DNA of 64,000 nt from Thalassobaculum litoreum DSM 18839 (GTDB taxonomy: Bacteria > Pseudomonadota > Alphaproteobacteria > Thalassobaculales > Thalassobaculaceae). The position numbers were made by a program, and so were the translations under genes. Position 1 is the first letter of the stretch. Each line of letters begins with the position of its first letter. The stretch spans positions 1 through 64,000 of the forward strand of contig NZ_FNBW01000003.1 of assembly GCF_900102465.1 (NCBI RefSeq), read 5' to 3'. Below the pieces are notes generated by a model that was given only the letters and a program-made list of their open reading frames with translations, made no database searches and was not told the origin of the DNA. Positions 1 to 8,080 of this stretch are shown here, piece by piece.

Positions 1-2
1 AG

Positions 3-302
3 GTCTTGGTACCGACACTGCGGTCAGGCGACATCGTCGTGATGGATAACCTTCCGGCTCACAAGCCCGCCGCAGTCCGCGACGCGATTGAGCGGGCCGG
101 CGCCGAGCTCCGCTTCCTGCCGCCCTACAGCCCAGACTTCAACCCGATCGAATTGGCCTTCTCCAAGATCAAGGCGCTACTCAAAAAGGCCGCCGCCCGA
201 ACCCTACAAGACCTCTGGGACGCAATCGCTCAGGCCATCGATGCCGTCACGCCGGAAGAGGCCAGAAACTACTTCACCGCTACAGGGTACGATCATGAGT
301 GA
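3..302 (+). CDS. IS630-family transposase, C-terminal part (cut by window edge)
   Basis: The reading frame is open to the left edge, so only the last ~99 codons are present. The peptide has the DDE-transposase signature of the IS630/Tc1-mariner group: a second catalytic Asp in an M-D-N-L-P-A-H-K context and the third acidic residue in a [11 protein letters not shown] context, followed by a basic helix. The product would cut and join IS ends. It ends normally at TGA. Whether the upstream part is intact cannot be seen here. Confidence 0.9.
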   Translation, partial: VLVPTLRSGDIVVMDNLPAHKPAAVRDAIERAGAELRFLPPYSPDFNPIELAFSKIKALLKKAAARTLQDLWDAIAQAIDAVTPEEARNYFTATGYDHE

Positions 303-713
303 TCCGAAAACGCTCTAGAACGCGGGCATGAAGCCTAGAGCAGATCGTGCGGTGACGGGATCACCTCATGATCGCGTCAACGGGTGTGAATCTGCTCTAT
401 CTTATTGTTCTAGAGACAAATTCACCGACCATATTGAGTCATGAAACGAGTCGATATGGTCGGTTTCGGCTCCAGGTCGGCGCCCTGGCCGTCGCGGAAC
501 GCGTGCCGTCGGCACCTCGTTCGACCGGCAGCGGGGACTATCGGTGGAGTGCAAAACGCTGCCGCGACGTGCCTCTGAGGGCGCTCGGAGCGTAGACTCG
601 CCGTCACACTTTTTTACAACTTTACGGCCTTTCTGGCACACGCGTGTGAAATGTCGCCCCCAGACTGTCCAGCATCGAGACATGAACGTCAAAGCTGAAC
701 GAGGGGCTAGGAC
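303..713. other. Intergenic region with probable IS630 end and palindromes
   Basis: 411 bases without a convincing gene. Just after the transposase stop is an inverted repeat TAGAGCAGAT (336-345) / ATCTGCTCTA (390-399), and the phrase CTCTAGA recurs. The right end of the IS630 element probably lies near 400-420, but the other end is outside the window so the terminus cannot be fixed. A second palindrome follows at 424-464. The last ~40 bases contain a purine-rich ribosome binding site for the next gene. Confidence 0.5.
424..464. repeat. 11-bp inverted repeat with 19-base loop
   Basis: ACCGACCATAT (424-434) pairs perfectly with ATATGGTCGGT (454-464). It lies just beyond the probable IS630 end and about 250 bases upstream of the MipA/OmpV gene. 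It has no T-run, so it is not a typical terminator. It could be an operator, a mobile-element end or an IS target. Confidence 0.5.
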
Positions 714-1538
714 ATGAACTACATGGTTTGTCGCAAGGGCGTCGCAGCGGGATTGCTGATGGCGATCGTTGCACTCCCCGGGATCGCGTCTGCCGCGGAC
801 GACTGGGAGTTCGTGATCGGTGGCGGCTTGGGATATGGATCCAAGTACGAGGGCTCCGATGAAATGGAGGCCATGTTCCTTCCGGTGGCGGGCATTACGT
901 GGAAGGACACCGTGTACCTTTCGACGGAAGATGGATTGGGCGCCGTCGTTTACGATGACAACAACTTTACCGTGAATGTCAGCTTCAACTACGACTGGGG
1001 TCGCGACGAAAGCGACAGTTCCGACCTGAACGGACTGGGTGACGTCGATGGCGCGGCAACGGCAAACCTGAGCCTGGAATATGACATCGGCCCCGTGACC
1101 CCGTTCATCGAACTGACCCGACATCTCGGCGGTACCAACGGACTGGAAGCGTCCTTCGGTGTCGATACCATGATCCCCCTGAGTGCCTTGACGGGCCAGG
1201 GCTCCGGGTCGGGTGCGATGGGATCTGACGACGAGGGCGCGAATGGACCGGCGTTCCTGGCCGGACTGTCCTCGACATGGTCGGACGACAAATACATGAA
1301 GAACTACTTCGGCGTTAACTCGACGCAGTCGGCACGCTCCGGCCTACAGCAGTACACGGCTAAGTCCGGCCTCAAGTCAGTCACCGCGGAACTCGCGTTC
1401 CTGTATCCGGTCAACGAGAACTGGGAGGTCATGACCATGATCGAATCCAGCCGATTGATCGGTGACGCGGCCGATAGCCCGATCAGCAAGGACGATGGTG
1501 TTGTCTTCGGCGGGCTGACCGTTTCCTACAAATTCTGA
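714..1538 (+). CDS. MipA/OmpV-family outer membrane protein
   Basis: 274 residues. The N-terminus is a clear Sec signal peptide (basic start, hydrophobic stretch, cleavage near A-S-A-A-D at about 27). The mature part has alternating beta-strand pattern with repeated G-x-G-x-G and aromatic residues, and the protein ends in Phe, as expected of a BAM substrate. The W-E-F-V-I-G-G-G-L-G start and the final G-G-L-T-V-S-Y-K-F strand fit the MipA/OmpV scaffold family. It is preceded by GAGG at about 6-12 bases from the ATG. The gene stands alone. The precise substrate or partner is unknown. Confidence 0.8.
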   Translation: MNYMVCRKGVAAGLLMAIVALPGIASAADDWEFVIGGGLGYGSKYEGSDEMEAMFLPVAGITWKDTVYLSTEDGLGAVVYDDNNFTVNVSFNYDWGRDESDSSDLNGLGDVDGAATANLSLEYDIGPVTPFIELTRHLGGTNGLEASFGVDTMIPLSALTGQGSGSGAMGSDDEGANGPAFLAGLSSTWSDDKYMKNYFGVNSTQSARSGLQQYTAKSGLKSVTAELAFLYPVNENWEVMTMIESSRLIGDAADSPISKDDGVVFGGLTVSYKF

Positions 1539-1731
1539 GCGGTCTTCGTGGGTCACCAGTTGACCCAATGATCCCTCACCGACCAGCAGCGACGCACGCC
1601 TCTTTGCGCAAGCATCAGCGGCAAAGGCTCGGTGCTGCGCTGACCCCTAGGTCTATGGATCCAATCGAAATTCTTGAGCAGCGAAAGCTGCGCCCAAACC
1701 GCACAGCACAAACACCGGAGCGGATACCGAT

Positions 1732-2874
1732 ATGAAGCCGATCTTAAAGTCCCTAGAGCAACTGTTGATGGGGCGCCGCGACTTTCTAGGTGGCACGGCT
1801 GCACTTGGTGTCGGTGCGGGATTGTCCGCACCCGCCATCGTCTCCCGCGCCGCCGCGGCGGAGCCGTCGGTCATCTCGTTGCGAGACCTGGACCTGCCCT
1901 TTATCGCCACGGAAGAGACCTATACCACCGACGAACTGATCGCGCTGAACGCGATCAATGACGATCACGTAGAGTACCTCAAGGAAACGGGTCTCGCCGA
2001 AATCGGCCCTGGCCGCATCGGCGCAATGGACGACGCCGGAATCAACGTTCAAATCCTCTCCGCACATACGCCGGGCGTGCAGAATCTCCCCGGCCAGGAA
2101 GGCATCGATTTCGCGTATCGTCTCAACAAGATGATTGCCGATGGCCCGATGGCCACCTATCCGGGGCGCTTCCAGGCCTACGCGACCTTGCCGCTGCAGG
2201 ATCCCGAGGCATCAGCGGACGAACTGGAACGCGCCGTTCGGGAAGATGGCTTTGTGGGAGCCATGACCAATGGCTTCATTGGCAAGAGATTCCTGGACCA
2301 TCCCGATTTCGAGCCGGTTCTGGCGCGGGCCGAGGCACTCGGGGTGCCGATATACCTGCATCCCGGCTTCCCGCCTGATGAAGTCTTCGACATCTACTAC
2401 CGCATTACGCGGCCGGAATATAACAAAGAGTATCAAGACTACATCTTCAGCGGTTCAGGATATGGGTGGCACCAGGAAGTCATTACGCAATGCCTTCGCC
2501 TGATCATGACTGGAGCGTTCGACAGATTCCCCAAACTGCAGATGATTATCGGCCACATGGGCGAGGGCCTTCCATTCTTCTACGAACGTATCGTGGGGGA
2601 TATGGGCGACGTGGCCGAAGGTGCGCTGAACAAGCCTCTCGGGCAATACTTCAATGACAATTTCTGGTACACAACCAGTGCGTTCTTCCAAGATGAACTG
2701 CTTCATCTTCTGCTGAGGTACATCAGCGTGGATCGAGTGATGTTTGGCACGGATTACCCGTTTGCGGACATGAAGCAAGGAACCAACTGGTTTCGGGCGG
2801 TGGACCTGCCCCGTGAGGCCAAGGAAAAAATCGCGTTCCGAAATGCCGAAAAGCTGTTCGGCATAAAGGTCTGA
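1732..2874 (+). CDS. Tat-exported amidohydrolase (ACMSD / gamma-resorcylate decarboxylase-like)
   Basis: 380 residues. A twin-arginine leader (G-R-R-D-F-L-G-G then an Ala-rich stretch) occupies residues ~13-44, so the enzyme probably folds in the cytoplasm and acts in the periplasm. The catalytic part is an amidohydrolase-2 TIM barrel: an I-A-T-E-E motif near residue 59 replaces the usual N-terminal HxH, as in LigW-type carboxyvanillate decarboxylases. Further metal or acid residues lie in Y-L-H-P-G, I-I-G-H-M-G-E-G-L-P and F-G-T-D-Y-P-F. The family contains both hydrolases and non-oxidative decarboxylases, so the substrate is not predictable. GGAG at 1717 supports ATG 1732; ATG 1768 would start directly at the Tat motif. 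Confidence 0.8.
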   Translation: MKPILKSLEQLLMGRRDFLGGTAALGVGAGLSAPAIVSRAAAAEPSVISLRDLDLPFIATEETYTTDELIALNAINDDHVEYLKETGLAEIGPGRIGAMDDAGINVQILSAHTPGVQNLPGQEGIDFAYRLNKMIADGPMATYPGRFQAYATLPLQDPEASADELERAVREDGFVGAMTNGFIGKRFLDHPDFEPVLARAEALGVPIYLHPGFPPDEVFDIYYRITRPEYNKEYQDYIFSGSGYGWHQEVITQCLRLIMTGAFDRFPKLQMIIGHMGEGLPFFYERIVGDMGDVAEGALNKPLGQYFNDNFWYTTSAFFQDELLHLLLRYISVDRVMFGTDYPFADMKQGTNWFRAVDLPREAKEKIAFRNAEKLFGIKV

Positions 2875-3000
2875 CTTATCGGCCTCGGCAGGCGCTCGCT
2901 CTCGGTGCGGGACCGCGCCGGATTGACGGCGTCGCGGAGCCGGGAGACGTGGCGGCCGAGGTCCCTCCGCCGAGCCGTGCTGTCTGAATCGAGGCTGACC

Positions 3001-3681
3001 ATGAGATCTCTGCTTATCGAAGATGACGCGAAATCCGGCGCCTATATTGCCTCAAGCCTGCGCGAGATCGGGCACGTCGTCGACCATCTGGAGAACGGTC
3101 GCGACGGCCTTCTCCAGGCGACCGTGGGCGATTACGACGTTCTGATCGTCGACCGGATGCTCCCCGAGCTGGACGGCCTCGCGCTGGTCCGCACTCTGCG
3201 CGGCGCCAGGATTCTGACGCCGATACTCTTTTTAACCGCGATGGATGGCGTCAACGACAGAGTCGAAGGCTTGAATGCCGGAGCTGATGATTATCTCGCC
3301 AAACCGTTCTCGTTCGCCGAGCTCTCCGCCCGTATCAGCGCTCTAGCGCGACGTCCGTGCTTGCGCGAGGAGGTCAGCGTTCTGACGGTCGGGGATCTTC
3401 AGATGGACCTCATTCGCCGGATCGTCAGCCGGGCGGGTCAGCCAATCGATCTGCAACGTCGCGAGTTCGTCCTGCTGGAGCACCTCATGCGCACCGCCGG
3501 TCGGGTCCAGACGAGGACGATGCTGCTGGAGGCCGTCTGGGACATTCAATTCGATCCGCAGACCAATGTGGTCGAGAGTCATGTCAGCCGCCTGCGAAGC
3601 AAGATCGACAGGCCGTACGGCACGGAGATGATCCGAACGGTGCGCGGCGCAGGCTATGTCTTGCAGCCGGGCGGGCGCTGA
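3001..3681 (+). CDS. OmpR/PhoB-family response regulator
   Basis: 226 residues: receiver domain (acidic pair E-D-D near residues 7-9, phospho-Asp in L-I-V-D-R-M-L-P, switch Thr in F-L-T-A, Lys in A-K-P-F) and a C-terminal winged helix (L-Q-R-R-E-F-x-L-L-E-H-L through R-T-V-R-G-A-G-Y-V-L). It resembles the CopR/QseB/TctD branch. An in-frame start at 2905 exists, but ATG 3001 with upstream GAGG gives the canonical receiver start. Its TGA overlaps the ATG of the next gene (ATGA-type overlap), so regulator and kinase are translationally coupled. Confidence 0.9.
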   Translation: MRSLLIEDDAKSGAYIASSLREIGHVVDHLENGRDGLLQATVGDYDVLIVDRMLPELDGLALVRTLRGARILTPILFLTAMDGVNDRVEGLNAGADDYLAKPFSFAELSARISALARRPCLREEVSVLTVGDLQMDLIRRIVSRAGQPIDLQRREFVLLEHLMRTAGRVQTRTMLLEAVWDIQFDPQTNVVESHVSRLRSKIDRPYGTEMIRTVRGAGYVLQPGGR

Positions 3682-4658
3682 TGACTGGGAAAGGCTTGCA
3701 CCGGCTACTGATGTGTTCCGGCCTGGGGTGGGTCGGCGCACCCGTCATGCGTCTGTTCCTGACCGCCAACGCGCCCGCCCCCCGACTCACCGGGCCCGCG
3801 ACATCTACGGCCCTAGCGGCTGCCGGCACTATCTGGTTCTCGTCCCGAACGGAAAGGCGAATTGTTGCTATCGGCAAGGCGCTGGATGCCGTGGCGGCGG
3901 GAGATCTGCGACGAAGACTGCCGGTTGGATCCGCAAGCGATGACCTCGATCGGGTCGCGCACGCCGTCAACAGGATGCTCGACCAACTTGCCGAAACGAT
4001 GGAGGGTCTGCGTCAGGTCTCGGCTGATATCGCCCACGACCTTCGCACACCGCTGAGCCGGCTCCGGACCACGCTGGAGGGTATGGAAGGACCGGCCACC
4101 AAGGATGCTCTGGAGCAGCTCGACTCCATCATCCATGTCTTTCACTCCATACTACAGATTGCCCAGATTGAGGCTGGGTCGCCCCGTGGCCGCTTCGCTC
4201 CGATCGATCTCGCGGTCCTGTGCCGTACCGTGGAGGAACTCTACCAGCCGATCCTGGAAGCCGACGGGCGCCCGTTTAGCGTCGAGATCTGCGCGTCCGC
4301 AGCCACTTGGGTCGCCGGCGACCGCGATCTGCTGATGCAAATGATCGCGAACCTCCTCGATAACGCGCTCCGCCATACACCGCCCGAAACCGGTATCGCG
4401 ATCCGCCTCGCGCATAAGCCGATCGGCCAACTCCTCCTGGAGGTAACGGACCGCGGGCCGGGCGTTCCGGAAGCGGAACGGGATAAGGTATTTCGCCGAT
4501 TGTACCGGTTGGAGCGGAGTCGCAACTCCGAAGGCAGCGGCCTTGGGTTGTGTCTCGTAGCGGCCGTCGTTTCTCTGCACCGCTCGACGATCCGCCTGTC
4601 CGACAATGACCCGGGATTGAAGGTGTCAATCGTTCTACCGGCGATCGATCCCGGTTGA
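3681..4658 (+). CDS. Sensor histidine kinase with minimal sensor region
   Basis: 325 residues. Domains: one likely membrane segment (~36-53), HAMP (~54-108), HisKA with phospho-accepting His119 in A-D-I-A-H-D-L-R-T-P-L, then HATPase (N-box N-L-L-D-N-A-L-R-H, D-R-G-P-G-V-P, G-S-G-L-G-L). The usual first membrane helix plus 100-150 residue periplasmic domain of this kinase class is absent: only ~50 residues precede HAMP. It may sense through the membrane helix or be a degenerate kinase. It overlaps the response regulator by 1 base and is convergent with the O-antigen ligase gene. Confidence 0.85.
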   Translation: MTGKGLHRLLMCSGLGWVGAPVMRLFLTANAPAPRLTGPATSTALAAAGTIWFSSRTERRIVAIGKALDAVAAGDLRRRLPVGSASDDLDRVAHAVNRMLDQLAETMEGLRQVSADIAHDLRTPLSRLRTTLEGMEGPATKDALEQLDSIIHVFHSILQIAQIEAGSPRGRFAPIDLAVLCRTVEELYQPILEADGRPFSVEICASAATWVAGDRDLLMQMIANLLDNALRHTPPETGIAIRLAHKPIGQLLLEVTDRGPGVPEAERDKVFRRLYRLERSRNSEGSGLGLCLVAAVVSLHRSTIRLSDNDPGLKVSIVLPAIDPG

Positions 4659-5910
4659 GCCCCGGCTCAGGGCCGTTGCCGGACGGAACGGGTTCCGTGG
4701 ACGCGGGGGTCCGATAGCCGGCGGCGAACCGGAAGAGCAGCGCGGTCGCGGCCAACGCGGCCCACCAGGAATCCGTCGTCACCTCGAAGTTCACCGCGGA
4801 CACCACGAGCGCGCTGGCGAGCGCGGCGTGCGCGAACGGCTGGCTCTGCCTCGGCATCCGGGAGACCCGACGCACGATCAAGAGAACGAAGGACAGTGCG
4901 ATACAGACGGAAATCCCACCGCCATACACCCAGAGCTCGATCCACTGATTGTGCGGATAGATACCGGCTTCGGCCACCTGCGAGAAGCCGACCAGCTCCT
5001 CGGGGGTAACCGGGATCTGCTTGGCGGTGGAGAAACCCCAACCCGCCCAAGGCCGCTCCACTATCCGGGCACTCATGTAATCCCAGATTTCCAAACGGTG
5101 CAGCCAGGATCGCTCGAGACCACTGGTCGCCGAGGCAGCGTATGGGAACGTCCACCTGATAACTGCCGGTCCCATCCACGCCGCCACCGGCAGTCCGACC
5201 CAGAACGCCGTTGTGACCAGACGCGGCCGCCACAGGGTCACCAAGAGCACCAGCGTACCGGCGGCCAGCTGAAGCTTGGCTCCGGCACTCTGCGAGAGAA
5301 ACGTCAGCACGACGAGGGGCAGCGCGGCCGCGACAGCGCCGGTCCAGCCCAAACGGTTGCGCACTGCGAGCAAGATCGGCCAGGCAAGCACAGCCAGATA
5401 GGCAATGCCCCGGTTATAGTCGCTCGGAGCCCAATCCGCGGCACCAGGTGCGAGGATGGCAAGTAGTCGGTGTTCGGTCGCCAGATCCACGGCGGCCAGA
5501 GCGGAACCAGTCGGCAGTCCGATCGCTGCGACCAGAAGTGCGATACGGCGATGCGGCTCAGCGAACGTCCTGTCGTCACACCCGAAGGCCAGCAGTCCCA
5601 GCGTTCCTGCTGAAATCAGCGCCATCTGCATGATGCCGTCCAACGACGCTATGGGATCGATACTCCAAATCGTGCTCGCTGCGGACCAGATCAAGAATGC
5701 TGCGCAGAGCCAGGCGAGAGGAGGGTCGATGCGTACTGGAGGGTCCATTGAGCGGGGCTGCACCACGGCCAGCACCACTGCCAGCACGAAAATAATCGGC
5801 GCATAGGCGGCGCCGTTGATGAGGCCTAACGTCGGCAATAGGACACAAGCCAGTGCGACAGCAATGGCGGAGATATGGCGTCTTCCGGCTACGCCGTTGC
5901 GGAAAAGCAT
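4276..5910 (-). CDS. O-antigen ligase / polymerase-family membrane protein
   Basis: 544 residues as an open frame. The first ~400 contain about ten hydrophobic helices and the Wzy/WaaL-like P-H-N-Q-W-I-E-L-W-V-Y-G-G segment in a periplasmic loop, so it probably polymerises or ligates surface polysaccharide repeats. The last ~128 codons run antisense to the kinase gene, are Arg/Gly/Pro-rich and look non-functional. A normal family member would end near residue 400-415 (about 4660-4700). It sits 15 bases downstream of a glycosyltransferase in the same direction, a likely operon. Confidence 0.75.
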   Translation of the reverse strand: MLFRNGVAGRRHISAIAVALACVLLPTLGLINGAAYAPIIFVLAVVLAVVQPRSMDPPVRIDPPLAWLCAAFLIWSAASTIWSIDPIASLDGIMQMALISAGTLGLLAFGCDDRTFAEPHRRIALLVAAIGLPTGSALAAVDLATEHRLLAILAPGAADWAPSDYNRGIAYLAVLAWPILLAVRNRLGWTGAVAAALPLVVLTFLSQSAGAKLQLAAGTLVLLVTLWRPRLVTTAFWVGLPVAAWMGPAVIRWTFPYAASATSGLERSWLHRLEIWDYMSARIVERPWAGWGFSTAKQIPVTPEELVGFSQVAEAGIYPHNQWIELWVYGGGISVCIALSFVLLIVRRVSRMPRQSQPFAHAALASALVVSAVNFEVTTDSWWAALAATALLFRFAAGYRTPASTEPVPSGNGPEPGLNRDRSPVERLTPSIPGHCRTGGSSSGAEKRRPLRDTTQGRCLRSCDSAPTGTIGEIPYPVPLPERPARGPLPPGGVGRSAYARGGSRYRFRAVYGGARYRGGSRSFASADRGRRRPKWLRTRRSRR

Positions 5911-5925
5911 CTTGGCCGCGCCGTA

Positions 5926-7446
5926 TCAGTCGGCCGGTGACGGATGGGATCGCGCGAGGTTCTCGGTCCGGGCGCGGTATGGATTGTCCAGCAACGTCAG
6001 TAGGCGGTCACAAATGGTCGCGTCCCACTTCGCCAAAGCCTCCCGGTCACCTTCGGCCAGCGTAGCGTCGAGCTGATCCGCATCCAGGATGAGGACCGAT
6101 CGGCCGCATACTTGGCGGTCTACGAGCCGTCGCAATCCCGAGAGTTCAACCAGTGCCGCATCGCGCGCCAGCGATGTGTCCTGTCCTTCGTCATATGTCC
6201 AATACGCGATTGCGGCGAGCACCGCCGCCGAGATCCGCCGGGCATCCGCACCGGGCTCGCTCTTCAGCATCTCTGCAGTCACTGCCGAGATCAGACGAGC
6301 GTTGAGTTCCGACACATCGATCCGCACCTGTCCGCTGGTTGCCACCCGCCGATAAATGGCCAGGAGATTGCCCAGCACCCGCTCGCGTGAGAACTGCTGC
6401 ACATACTTGCGGTATCCGGCGTCAACCAACCGCGCAACGAGATCACGGTCCTGCGACAGCCGGTTCACCGCCGATGCCAGCTCCGCAGGCCCGTCGAACG
6501 GTACAACCAGGGCGTCCTCTCCATCGACCACGTATTGACGTGGGCCGTCCGCCGGCGTCGTGATCAAAGGGCGACGCATCGACCATGCCTCGGCGATGAC
6601 GGTTCCGAACGGTTCGTACCGGCTCGGCAGAAGACAGATGTCGCAGAGCTCCAGCAACGCGCGCCGATCGGTCCGCCAGCCGAGAAAGCGGACCCGATCC
6701 GACACGCCCAGAGTGGTCGCCAGGCGCTGATATCGGAGCATTTCCGGCCCATCGCCGGCTAGCAGCAGGACCGCATCGGGAAGATGGCGAATGGCCTCGA
6801 TCGCGGTGTCGATACCCTTCTTTTGATGCATCCTGGACAGCATCAGCAGGACCGTCGCAGCTGGTGCGATCGCCAAGTCGTCACGCAGTATGGGGGGATC
6901 GTCGCGCAAGGTGCCGAAGGTGTGGCAGAGGTAGGTTCGTCCGTGACCATCGCAGGTCGCGCGGATGTGCCGGCAGATGTCCGGGGTCACTCCGATAAAG
7001 GCGTCGCAGTGCCCAAAATACTTTGCCGAATAGTACCCTCCCATCCATCCCACCACCGGGCACGGCATCTCGGCGGCACCGACACCGGACCTGGGCACGA
7101 AGGATGCCGCTCGCGCCATCCAGGCGTGGACGATGTCCGGACCCCAGTCCTCTGCCACGGATCGGACCCTGGCTTGACCGCCGAGATGCCGCGAGACCTG
7201 GGAGAACGACATCGTGACGGTCGGCAGACCCAACGCGGTCATCCGCTGCACGGTCAGGTCATGCGGCCTGCAGATGACCTTTTGCTCCACACCCAGATCC
7301 GCCAGGGCCTCGATCGCGTCCAAGGCGAAAGTCTCCGCTCCGCCAGTGGAGGCTCCCGCGATCACATGCAACACGCGCAAGCCCGTCACATCTTGGGGGT
7401 GGCGATTAGAGCTGGCACGAGACCGTGCGGAACATCGGTAAGGCAT
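5926..7446 (-). CDS. Glycosyltransferase family 4
   Basis: 506 residues from ATG 7446, chosen because GGGGAG lies 7 bases upstream; a longer frame to 7572 lacks such a site. The Rossmann start L-R-V-L-H-V-I-A-G-A-S-T-G-G-A-E-T and the C-terminal donor-binding motif in L-L-P-S-R-Y-E-P-F-G-T-V-I-A-E-A-W-S are typical of GT4 enzymes that add sugars to lipid-linked glycans. After the GT4 core (~370 residues) there is an extra ~130-residue helical tail of unknown role. It is followed by the O-antigen ligase-like gene, so the pair likely makes a surface polysaccharide. Confidence 0.85.
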   Translation of the reverse strand: MPYRCSARSRASSNRHPQDVTGLRVLHVIAGASTGGAETFALDAIEALADLGVEQKVICRPHDLTVQRMTALGLPTVTMSFSQVSRHLGGQARVRSVAEDWGPDIVHAWMARAASFVPRSGVGAAEMPCPVVGWMGGYYSAKYFGHCDAFIGVTPDICRHIRATCDGHGRTYLCHTFGTLRDDPPILRDDLAIAPAATVLLMLSRMHQKKGIDTAIEAIRHLPDAVLLLAGDGPEMLRYQRLATTLGVSDRVRFLGWRTDRRALLELCDICLLPSRYEPFGTVIAEAWSMRRPLITTPADGPRQYVVDGEDALVVPFDGPAELASAVNRLSQDRDLVARLVDAGYRKYVQQFSRERVLGNLLAIYRRVATSGQVRIDVSELNARLISAVTAEMLKSEPGADARRISAAVLAAIAYWTYDEGQDTSLARDAALVELSGLRRLVDRQVCGRSVLILDADQLDATLAEGDREALAKWDATICDRLLTLLDNPYRARTENLARSHPSPAD

Positions 7447-7993
7447 CAAGGTGCTCCCCGCGGGCCCGACTGAGACAGGGGTCCGGCCATCCCAAGCGAC
7501 TGGTGGAGATCGGGGAAAGAGGCCAGAGACACAGCATGGCCGGACCGCCGCACTGTCGGCGGCGAACCTCACGTTCGTATGGCTTCAGGATTACCGATTT
7601 GTATAGAGTCCCGGGGCGGAACCGCTGGCCTTGGTTGGTCACCTAAATGGCTCAACTCAGATCGCCCAATGGTGGCGGCGCTCCTGGGGCAGTAGGAATG
7701 GCGCCCTGAACGTCCGAGGCTCATTCTGCCTAAAGTAGCTCCTCCTACGTCACGCAATGGTCGACCCAGATCGGGCTTAGAGTGCGATCCGCTCAGAGAT
7801 TGTCGGTTTTGCGGTATATCTGAGCGGCTTACATGCGTCGGAACGTGTGGGTTCCGTAGGCTGAACTGTCGAGCCCGGCACTCTCCACCGAGGTATGAAC
7901 GATCCGGGCATACTGCCGCTCTTCCAACGCGCAGGGCGATCTGCCGTCGACCCGATGCGGTCGTTCGACGTACCGGCTCCGTGCGACCCATAT
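7447..7993. other. Gene-poor stretch between glycosyltransferase and IS element
   Basis: About 550 bases with no frame that resembles a known protein. The first part should carry the promoter of the glycosyltransferase gene on the minus strand. I see no tRNA, no clear terminator and no repeat shared with the rest of the window. Confidence 0.4.
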
Positions 7994-8000
7994 CAGATGA

Positions 8001-8080
8001 GGTGGATGGCTCCCGCTCCCGGCATCGTAGTGCCACAGTGGGTTGGCTATCAGGCAACCCGAGCGATGGAGCCATCCACC
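8001..8080. repeat. Inverted copies of the IS subterminal repeat upstream of the transposase
   Basis: GGTGGATGGCTCC at 8001-8013 is perfectly complementary to GGAGCCATCCACC at 8068-8080, which ends exactly at the transposase start codon. The second arm supplies the ribosome binding site (GGAG 8068-8071), so a 13-bp hairpin in a transcript entering from outside would hide it. This could limit transposase translation from read-through transcription. Confidence 0.65.

Noticed and set aside
5926-7572. Upstream start at 7572 for the glycosyltransferase
   Set aside because: ATG 7446 has GGGGAG at a proper distance and the extra N-terminal sequence is not protein-like.
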